64,000 nucleotides of DNA from Oikopleura dioica (lineage: Eukaryota; Chordata; Appendicularia; Copelata; Oikopleuridae): positions 1,763,525-1,827,524 of the forward strand of contig OU015570.1 of assembly GCA_907165135.1 (NCBI GenBank), written 5' to 3'. Of this stretch, positions 56,640-64,000 are shown one piece after another; positions within the stretch are counted from its first letter, which is position 1, and every line of letters begins with the position of its first letter. Below the pieces are notes generated by a model. That model was not told where the DNA came from. It saw only the letters and a list, made by a program, of their open reading frames with translations, and ran no database searches. The translations under genes and the position numbers were made by a program.

Positions 56640-56960
56640 ATTCGCAGAAATTTTTGCTTTGCGCTGCGCTGCGATTGCGGAATTTTTTGGGGGCAGTTTT
56701 GCGCAGTTTTGCGCTGCGTAATCCGAAAATCGCGCAATTTGCAAAATTTTGCGCTGTTTTGCGGAAAATCAAAATTTGTTGATTTTGCGAAAATTTTGCG
56801 GATTTTGCGCTTTTTGCGGAATTGCGTATTGCGCAGATGACACGCAATTTGCGTAATTTTGCGAATTTTGCGGTATTTTCGCGCATTTTGCGGAAATTTG
56901 CGGATTCTTGCGGGGTTTTCGCGCATTTTGCGAAAATCTGCGAATTCTGTGGTATTTTTG
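56640..56960. repeat. TTTTGCG-type degenerate repeat
   Basis: Units such as GCGGAATTTT, TTTTGCGCTG and ATTTTGCG recur for 320 bp. All ORFs here on both strands are repeat artefacts. Confidence 0.8.
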
Positions 56961-57096
56961 GCCCCATTTATTTCTACTTGAAATGGAGAGATAAAATTTT
57001 GGGGACACTATTACGAGGTTATAAAAAGTTATTTTCAAGGTTTTCAAAGAGAACCATAATTAAGCTAAAGACAATGATAATATAGATTTTTTAAAT

Positions 57097-57480
57097 GATG
57101 GGTGTGGGTGGGGTTGGGGACAGAACTGAGATTGATCAACTCAGAGTTCCAAGCCTTTGTCAAGCCCCTTAAATTTAGAAATCAAGGAACGGGGCTGAAA
57201 CGGCCCGAAGGGCCGTCAAGCCTCTTAAATTTAAAAATCAAGGAACGGGGCTGAAACGGCCCGAAGGGCCGTCAAGCCCTTAAATTTAGAAATCAAGGAA
57301 CGGGGCTGAAACGGCCCGAAGGGCCGTCAAGCCCTTAAATTTAGAAATCTAGGAACGGGGCTGAAACGGCCCGAAGGGCCGTCAAGCCCCTTAAATTTAA
57401 AAATCAAGGAAAGGGGCTGAAACGGCCCGAAGGGCCGTCAAGCCCTTAAATTTAGAAATCAAGGAACGGGGCTTAAACGG
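57097..57480 (-). repeat. R1 tandem array, about six 55-bp units
   Basis: Units begin GTCAAGCCC(C)TTAAATTT and end GGCTGAAACGGCCCGAAGGG. Starts lie near 57164, 57215, 57271, 57328, 57380 and 57437. Each contains the palindrome GGCCCGAAGGGCC. The left part (57097-57163) completes the R1 consensus in inverse orientation to 57971-58082. Confidence 0.88.
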
Positions 57481-57854
57481 CTTATAAGGGGATGCTCCCC
57501 TGGAATATAATGAACTGTACATAAGGGGTATTCGAGGAGCCTGGAAAAAGCAAGGCGGACCCTGCTTCCGCCGGCACCTTTTAACTTGCAACTGTGTTTC
57601 GTCCCCTCGAGCGACTTATGGTCGCATAAGGGAAGAAATCGTCGATCTTTTGGTATGAGATCTTCGAAGACTTTGAGAGCATAGCCCAGTCCAATATGCT
57701 CTCTTGAGCGGCTAGAAAGCAATTTTTCTTGACTGTCTAGCGCTTTGCTGGCGTAACCTGCGATGGTTATGTTGGTGATAACATCGCCGTTTTTCTTGAC
57801 GATACCGTATATGACGAATAATTCGTTACATACCGAATAATTCGTTGTTTCCAA
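57480..57854 (-). pseudogene. E7 RNase H fragment
   Basis: The frame has YGIVKKNGDVITNITIAGYA, SKALDSQEKLLSSRSREH and DHKSL, a gypsy RNase H domain. It ends at VHYIPGEHPLI, close to the fragment at 24420 (VRYIEGKSAII). R1 repeats truncate it. The first RNase H Asp motif (TDAS) is missing. Confidence 0.75.
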
Positions 57855-57970
57855 CGAGTAATTCGTTTTTTAAAACGAATAATTCGTTTGTTTTTGTTCT
57901 CAAGCCTGACCTTAACCCTAACCCATAAACCTAACCCTAACTCTAACCTACCATAACCACTACCTAACCT
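57812..57970. repeat. CGAATAATTCGTT palindromes and CCCTAA-like run
   Basis: Four near copies of ACGAATAATTCGT lie at 57812-57890. Degenerate CCTAACCCTAA words follow at 57910-57968, similar to the metazoan telomere unit but irregular. Confidence 0.65.
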
Positions 57971-58082
57971 TCGGGCCGTCTCAGCCCCGTTCCTTGATTT
58001 TTAACTTTAAGGGGCTTGACAAAGGCATTTAACTCTGAGGTGATCAATCTCAGTTTTGTCCCCATTCCCACCCACACCCATT
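57971..58082 (+). repeat. R1 dispersed repeat copy
   Basis: It includes GGGCCGTCTCAGCCCCGTTC, AAGGGGCTTGACAAAGG, CTGAGGTGATCAATCTCAG and CCCACCCACACCC. It is inverted relative to the 57097-57480 array. Confidence 0.8.
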
Positions 58083-58528
58083 TACATAAAAATTAAAATT
58101 ATCCCTATTTCTAGGTTCGTTATGGTTATTACCATGGAGTTGAGCTCTAAGTGGAGATAAGAGAATCTGAGCGTCGAAAAAATGCATAGGCTTTATTCGA
58201 CGCTCAGTTCTGAGCGCGCCAAATTCTGCGCCAGCTGTGTCTAGCCAATCAGCGGACATTTTTCTTCCGCACATAATTTCGAGATTTGAGAAAACGCCAA
58301 ACATGGGCTTGGCAAAATTTCTAGAATCCCCCGACATTGAATTGCGCGGGAAACGGGGAAGGGGGCCCAGGGACATTCTCCACCAAGAGTAAAACTCCAT
58401 GGTATCTTACAATTAAATTTTTTTAATAACGAAAATTATTCAATAGCTTGTATTTTTGCTCAAAAAGTGTAATTTCGCATTTTATGGTCTTCTTTTGAAG
58501 GAAAATTCAATGAAAAAATTTGATTTTA

Positions 58529-58590
58529 GGTGACTCGACCTCACCACCTCTTGCTTGTCAAGCGAGAGCGCTAACATTTGAGCCACCAAG
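58529..58590 (-). ncRNA. tRNA-like sequence, possible SINE head
   Basis: On the minus strand TGGCTCAAATGTTAGC resembles an A box. An anticodon-like hairpin CTCGC-TTGACAA-GCAAG follows, with one mismatch. GGTGA-GGTCGAG-TCACC resembles a T arm with a B-box-like GGTCGAGTC. There is no paired acceptor stem, so it is a decayed tRNA or tRNA-derived SINE. Confidence 0.45.
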
Positions 58591-58851
58591 GGAATCATTC
58601 GGGCAGTATTTAAAATCGCTCGGCGGAGCTGACCAATCAGAGCGCACTTGGCTCTCCGTTTAAATTTTCATTAAAGCCCTGAAAAGGGCTGAATGGGGGG
58701 TTTTTGGGAGAATCAGTGAATGGAATTGAATTCCTGAGGGTCGAATTAGTGGAATCGTGAAGTTTCATTGAAATTAAATTTTTGGTCCTAATCATGCCGG
58801 ACCCTAGGTTAACGCACATTGTGGTAAGGTTGAAATTCCGGTTTGTGGTCG

Positions 58852-59745
58852 TTAGGTTAAACAGCCAAGCATTTTTAACCAAAAATATATTAGTAGTCGA
58901 GTCGCCCTTGTTTTCAAAATTTTTGGATTTTGGTCAAAATACTCGTAATTCTGGCATTCGTAATTCTCGCAGTCACCTGTAACTTTATTAATAAAGTATT
59001 GGAATGTCGCTGGGCTGCTCGAAAGCCCCTGGCTCATTCGCTGATATCGGAATTGTTCACCGCCAAATAAGAAACTGGTGATATCGCGAGATTTTTCTCG
59101 GATACTGATAGAATAGAAGGCATTTCTGACATCCAAAGATACAAAATAAATCCTGTCGTCAGGATACCTTTGTTTCAAAGTTGTAATTGCCGTACAGATT
59201 TTTGACAAGACCGTACTTATGGGAAGGGATGGGTACATTTGGAACAATGAGGCGACTGTTGACGCTTCTGTCGCCACAACTTGAGTAATTATTCACTACC
59301 CGAATCGATGAATCATTTTTCACTACGAAAAGAACCTGTGAGTTTCATGCAGAGCAGCATTCTTCGATGATCCCAGCATTTTTGAGCTCTGCTAATTTTT
59401 TCTCTACACTTTCCTGCATACTAATATCGATTTTGTATGGGCAAGTGTAGACTGGATCAGATTGATCTTTGAGTTTTAATTCTGTCAAATAGTTTTGAGA
59501 AAGTCCGGCATCACTTGGTGTTCTTGAAAAGATGCCCTGATGGTTATTTAAGATTTTAAGTAACCCTGATTTATATTTGATAGGTGCCTTTGAGCAAATC
59601 TCTTCTATTTCTTTATGAAGAGGGAATTCGGCGATAAGCTTGTTACGCCTTTCTCGTCATTTTTTGATCTCTTTTTGTGAATAATGCGCTCGTAAGGCTC
59701 TAATTGACTTTCTGTTAATAGAAAATTTAGATCCAGACATTTTTT
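58852..59745 (-). pseudogene. E7 RT N-terminal half
   Basis: From 59745 the broken frame shows YTCPYKIDISMQESVEKKLA and ELKNAGIIEE, the start of a gypsy RT. 59277-58852 carries motif A FVSLDVRNAFYSISIREKSR and FRYQRMSQGLSSSPATFQYF. The YxDD box is missing; unrelated sequence replaces it after VTGDCENYE. Several stops and shifts are present. Confidence 0.82.
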
Positions 59746-60270
59746 AGGTTATCTTAAAAGTCCGAACCGCGCTCCTTTTTCGATTATAACAACCGAGTTA
59801 GTGCGGTTATGAACAGTAACCATTTTGTTCTTCCAAAAATTTGGCTTCAAAGTGACGAAAACGTGATTTTCCAGAAACACTTCTTCGGGGGACAGTATTT
59901 GCTGGAGGTCCGTATTACAGTCTCTTTGAAGTCGAACATATACCGAACGATTACTGTGAGGAGCAAGTTCAGTATCTCTTTGACAAAGAACTTCTCCGCG
60001 TAGTTTTCGCTTTGTTTTTCGAAAATGATAGTTGAAATACTTTTTCTTCCCTATTGAAAATATTATTTATGAACTTGAGCTTATGATAACGAAAGTCAAT
60101 TTTGAACAATGCCAAGCAGTTCATGCCAAGAATTGCATTGAATTTCATTGGCGCTTCAATAACGAAAAGGGTTATTTTAGGGATTTCGATGTTCGAGTTT
60201 TTATAAAGATATTGGCGGTTAGGGTCTCCCGGATAAGAGTAACTTCTTCCATGAAAGCGTTAGAAATTGA
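59746..60270 (-). pseudogene. E7 protease C-terminal half and linker
   Basis: Minus-strand pieces read SISNAFMEEVTLIRETLTAN, then FNAILGMNCLALFKIDFRYH (the ILG motif of retropepsins) and NHVFVTLKPNFWKNKMVTVH, with stops between. This is the other half of the protease at 61404-61577, separated by the MULE-like element. Confidence 0.7.
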
Positions 60271-61403
60271 GGGGAAACACGGATTGAGTTGGCCAACTCC
60301 GCACGTGGGGCCAAGGCACGGGAGGTGTCAAGCCGAGGGTCAAGAGATGCAAGGGACCACGCCGCCGGGGCGAACTCCTTCTGGTGTGAGACCTTGAGTA
60401 ACCAGAATCAAAGGTCACATTGAGCCCAAGATCAGGATCAAGCTCGTCTCCGGATCAGTGAAGATATAAACGACCAAAAATTTATTTTGATGAAACAGCG
60501 CTCAATAAATCTACACCATCGAAGAAGTCATTGAATACGAACGAGTTCGAGGAATCCGAGTTATTCCCGAATTCGACTCGCCTGGGCATGCAGATGCGTG
60601 GGCAAAGGGCCGACCGGAAGATTTTCTAGCGGAGTGCCACGGTTATGCGAATGAAATGACGAAGAGATCCAAGCAACGAAGAGACTTATAAGCACTTTGA
60701 GCTTTGTTATAAGCAGAATGATAAGATTGCGAAATTTATGATGAAGGTAATTAATCGCCTCACAGAAATAGACTCTATTCTTGCTTTGGTTAATTTGCCA
60801 ATTTTCCATAGGCTTAGTTTTTGTCCGCTTTAAAAATTTTTTGATCATTATGGTTCTTTCTTTTTAATAGTATCTCGACTGGGGACAACAAAACTGGGGC
60901 ATTTCTAACAAGGGTAAGGAATATTTCTACAGCGTGGATATGGTCCATATCATATGGAGAAGGGATCCTGGATACAGTATCCAGTCAACCCTGAGCAGAA
61001 GGGATTGCTTATTGGTGGCTCTGCCGCGTTATGGGCCGAATATGTTGATGCTGTGGATGCGAACATACCCTCGTCTTAAGGTCAGGGTTCGGTAATCGGC
61101 GTATTTTGATCGTTTGAAAATAGCTTCATTTGAAGCGCGGCTGAGGGTTTCATCCGGACGAGTAAATGGGATTTCAAGGGCTGATCCGGAGATAAGCTTG
61201 GTCCTGATCATGGGCTTAATGTGACCTTTGATTCAGTTTACTCAAGGTCTCACACCGGGACTTGCTCTAAAATTGGCCCAGAACCGTACTCTGCAGGAGT
61301 TCGCCTCGACGGCGTTGTCCCTTGCATCTGTTGACTCTCGGCTTGAGACCTCCCGTGCCTTGGCCCCACGTGCGGAGTGGGCCAACTCAATCCAGTGTCT
61401 GCC
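60271..61403. mobile_element. Pack-MULE-like element carrying hexosaminidase exons
   Basis: The termini begin GGGGAAACACGGATTGAGTT and, inverted, GGCAGACACTGGATTGAGTT. Inverted similarity runs about 190 bp inward (CGCACGTGGGGCCAAGGCAC in both), with a roughly 30-bp indel. A perfect 9-bp duplication AGAAATTGA lies at 60262-60270 and 61404-61412. Long TIRs, a G start and 9-bp duplications are Mutator-like hallmarks. No transposase is inside. The cargo is a host-gene fragment (60509-61078) plus a stretch at 61105-61170 that recurs inverted at 45630-45690. Confidence 0.85.
60509..61078 (+). pseudogene. Captured beta-N-acetylhexosaminidase (GH20) fragment
   Basis: Exon 1 (60509-60746) encodes [20 protein letters not shown] and [14 protein letters not shown], the GH20 region before the active site; then, after a shift, [20 protein letters not shown] 124-bp GT-AG intron follows (60747-60870, pyrimidine-rich before AATAG). 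Exon 2 encodes YLDWGQQNWGISNKGKEYFY and, after another shift, NPEQKGLLIGGSAALWAEYV. The lysosomal or secreted GH20 enzymes remove terminal GlcNAc/GalNAc. The catalytic Asp-Glu segment expected between TYK and the FELCYK part is deleted, so this copy cannot be active. Confidence 0.85.
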
Positions 61404-61577
61404 AGAAATTGACTCTTGGACCTCTAACTTTTCAAGAGTCATTGATTCTGGAATGATGCTCTTGTTTATGTAAGTTTCACTTGCTCCTGTATCAATAAGG
61501 ACTTGAGGTTTTTCTAGATTTTTAACAGAACCATTATCTTGGTACTGTTTTAGTATGATTGTAGTTGTTGGAATCAT
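61404..61577 (-). pseudogene. E7 protease N-terminal half
   Basis: The frame has KPQVLIDTGASETYINKSII, a retroviral-type aspartic protease active site, and ends at the insertion point (VQESIS). The open frame continues into the MULE-like TIR to 61242, which is fortuitous. Confidence 0.85.
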
Positions 61578-61619
61578 TTCTTGTAGTTGGAAAAGCCCTC
61601 TCTACGGCTGGAAGAATTT

Positions 61620-63327
61620 TTGACCTACAATCCGGGAATTTGTGACCTGGTCGGCCGCATTTATAACAGACGATTTTTCCTTTTTCTTTGCCGAAGCGAC
61701 CGCCACTTTTGGACTGAGCTTTCAGTTTTCGGCACTTACTTCTGTGATGACCTTTAATGCCGCAAAAGGAGCATGTGATATCTTTTTGCTTCCATGCCAG
61801 TGAGATTTTCTCGAGTGACTTTTACCAAAAGAATTGAATTGTTTTTACCTCGGTTAATATTGTTGAGCTCGTACTTTGCGTACAATTCTGTGCATTTATC
61901 AACGAGATCATCCTTTGACTTACTCTTGTCTTTTCTGTATTCAAGGAGCATTTCTGAATTCTGAATTTTCTTAGGGAGCTTGTCGAGGAAATTTCGAAAA
62001 GACAGTTCTTTTAGATTTTCATCTGAAGCGCTTTCTGTCACGGTATTTCGGACGAGTTCTTCTATGGCGTAAAATAAATTTCGTAAGTTTTCGTGCTTAT
62101 TTTCATCGAATCTTATCTTTTAAGCATAATTTCGTATTCGAAATTATCTTTTCGACAGCATTTTTCGAGGGTCGCTTCGAAATGTTTGACTGTCATTTTG
62201 GTTTTGTCCTTATCATCGCCTTTAGAAAGCTCAAGAATAACTGTTTTCTGAAGAGGCTGTGGGAGTCGGCCACACATGTGCGAGACCTGTTTAGCCTCGT
62301 CATCTATACCGCCATAGTAGAGGATAAAGCTACACTGCTTGATCCAGGTTTTAATATTGTCGATTTTCTTGAATCCCGGGAGTGCAATTTTGGTTGAGTT
62401 GCTCATTTGATTCAGTTTCAGCTTAATCTGAGGACTCTTTGGTCCACTACGTAAATCCATATCTGAGTCATTTTCGGAATCGGACGAATCTGTCAAATCA
62501 ATGCTAACTTCTTGATTGTTCGAAAATAATTTTCGGACGGAGTTGTCCTTTGAAGCATCATCTGGGAAGCAGAGCTTTTCTTTCGGTTGGCTAGGTGTTA
62601 TTTCGACCATTTCCTCGTCCCCATCGGGAATTGCTTCTGCTTTAACATCCTCAGATAATGAATGTTCGAGTTTAGTGCTGTTATCTTCGGTTGAGTTATG
62701 AATAAGGGGAGTTAACTCACTTTTGCTTGTATTTAAGTCTTCGAAAGCGATCTCTCTTTCGACTGACTTTTCCATTTCAGCTACTGTCTCTTGAGGTACA
62801 TCAGGACTTTGAGCTTCTAGGGCAGCCTTGGCTTCGGCTTCTGCCTCTTTTAATTGCTCCGAAAAGTTTTTTATTTCAGTTAAGTCGATGCCCTCAATGA
62901 CAATGAATTCGCTGATTCCCGGAGAGAACACCTTTGAGACGCTCATTTACCGAGACCCTACTGCTATCGAGTTTAATTTTATCTTTTGATTTAACGAAGA
63001 TAATTTGCTCGTCAAGATTTTCCGGACGTGCCGTTAACTCCTCGAGTAATGCCTTCCAGTAAAAAACGGGTCCTCTATTTTAAGCTTTAATTGGTGGTCC
63101 AGAATAAGACAAGGAAATATTTCTCCCGTTCTTTGGAGATTTGCGATGATTTGGTTTTGCTTATAGCAAGAGAGCAGTTCAAGCCCTGCATCTTTTGCTA
63201 CAGCATTATCATGTTCTTTTCTCATTCGCCCTTTTAGCTGACAGAAAACCGGTTTTATATTTGAAAGACATTTTGGCGAATCTTGTAGGATCTTACGATC
63301 ATATCGGGAAATATTATTCTCCGACAT
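61620..63327 (-). pseudogene. E7 Gag with two CCHC knuckles
   Basis: Gag starts at about 63327 (MSENNISRYDRKILQDSPKC) and is broken by at least three frame shifts (near 63060, 62950 and 62110). The 62946-62113 piece is acidic (EQLKEAEAEAKAALEAQ), then capsid-like (KIALPGFKKIDNIKTWIKQC). The next piece has SFRNFLDKLPKKIQNSEMLL. Two knuckles close it: CSFCGIKGHHRSKC (61774-61732) and CYKCGRPGHKFPDC (61669-61627). Confidence 0.82.
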
Positions 63328-63399
63328 ATCCTTACCTTAAGGTTATAAAACTTCGATTGGAGACTTTGGAACCTAAAAATTCAAGTTTTTAAATATTAC

Positions 63400-64000
63400 T
63401 GTAACTGTTTATAAAAAAAAATACAAAAATGCTTAAAATGAAAGTGGATGTCGTTAACTTGATTCTTACAAAAGGTTCTTACAACCGTTATTTTCAATAA
63501 TATTCCACAAGAAGTTTTGCGTCAATTTGTGTGTTGACGGTTCTTTATACTCCGTGCTTTTTATTAAGAATAGCAAAGAGGCTAGTCTGTGAAAAAACAC
63601 AAGACTTTTCAGGATGAGTCCGTCCTAAGAAGTCAAGCCGAATAGACTAATAGACCGCTGAATCACGTGGAGCTCGAGTTACTTCAGTCACCAATAAGAT
63701 GAGCGCTTACTCGGCCAGTACAAGTACAAGTCAAGAGCTACTAAAGGTCGAAGATCCTTGCTCGGTTTTATACTAGGGCTGCGGTGAAGTCCACTAAATG
63801 TGTTGGGACTTTATCTCTGCAGGAATGAGCCGGAGTTTGTAAAAAGAGTATTTTATTATTTGATGTTGTCTCGATCTGGACAAGTGGATGAATGAGTGAA
63901 CAGGACTGGTTGGAGCTTGTTTATATACTCTAAGGCTACCATGGTAGAAATGATACCATGGTGAGGATGGAAACTATGTAACACTAGTTGAACTTGGGTC
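63400..64000 (-). mobile_element. E7 leader and probable 5' LTR, cut by window edge
   Basis: On the minus strand a TATAAA (GAGTATATAAACAAGC near 63930) and an AATAAA-like signal (AATAATAAAATAC near 63853) are ordered as in an LTR upstream of gag. The boundaries and the primer site cannot be fixed because the second LTR is absent. Confidence 0.5.

Noticed and set aside
56546-57085. ORFs of 90-126 residues on both strands
   Set aside because: They are produced by the TTTTGCG repeat, which lacks stops in several frames.
58050-58400. 116-aa minus ORF
   Set aside because: It overlaps the R1 repeat at its end and shows no family features.
63607-63640. Hammerhead-ribozyme-like string GATGAGTCCGTCC near the E7 LTR
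   Set aside because: The core needs CTGATGA and a GAAA after a closed stem II; here the first box is altered (AGGATGA), no GGAC partner follows and GAAA is absent.

Overview
The window looks like a transposon graveyard from an invertebrate animal genome. It is AT-rich, has no operons or clear ribosome binding sites, and contains no intact single-copy host gene that I can recognise. Almost everything with coding potential belongs to LTR retrotransposons, mostly Ty3/gypsy type judged from protease, reverse transcriptase (RT), RNase H, integrase and GPY/F order. These are accompanied by short DNA transposons with terminal inverted repeats (TIRs). Short TTAGGG/CCCTAA runs, a GT-AG intron in a captured gene fragment and an envelope-bearing gypsy-like provirus fit a metazoan. 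Env-bearing gypsy elements are known in larvaceans (Oikopleura Tor elements) among others, so a tunicate is a low-confidence guess.

Layout. 1-3060: minus-strand remnant of gypsy family A (gag-protease, stop and frameshift). 3061-5937: AT-rich non-coding. 5938-12631: a TA-flanked MITE split by E5 (6134-12431), an apparently intact minus-strand gypsy with one 1733-aa polyprotein and LTRs identical by eye. 12773-19284: E2, a decayed plus-strand gypsy carrying at least four nested insertions. 19674-21362: 3' ORF remnant of a related element. 21360-24420: low-complexity and TIR elements, then a minus integrase fragment. 24430-31530: E4, plus-strand gypsy family A, split by a pogo-like element that is itself split by a small non-coding LTR element. 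31890-33066: a pogo end and two adjacent TTAA-flanked elements. 35144-41856: E3, a young plus-strand gypsy (307-bp LTRs identical by eye) with gag, pol and a third ORF. 41923-46331: pogo copies, repeat arrays, dispersed repeats. 46643-56240: E6, a minus-strand provirus with gag, pol and env. 57097-64000: tandem repeats and E7, a decayed minus-strand gypsy whose protease is split by a MULE-like element carrying pieces of a beta-hexosaminidase gene.

The nesting can be read because target-site duplications survive: GATT (E5), CAAC (E2), ATCA (E3), GCTGG (E6), ACGT (small LTR element), AGAAATTGA (hexosaminidase carrier), TA (pogo-like and MITE) and TTAA (tandem pair). The most notable signals are the gene-capturing MULE-like element, a textbook -1 frameshift signal at the E6 gag-pol junction, a third ORF shared by three gypsy copies, and PCNA-binding-like motifs kept at the C-terminus of otherwise deleted pogo transposases. 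All coordinates and homology calls come from reading the sequence by eye; no alignment or database search was run.
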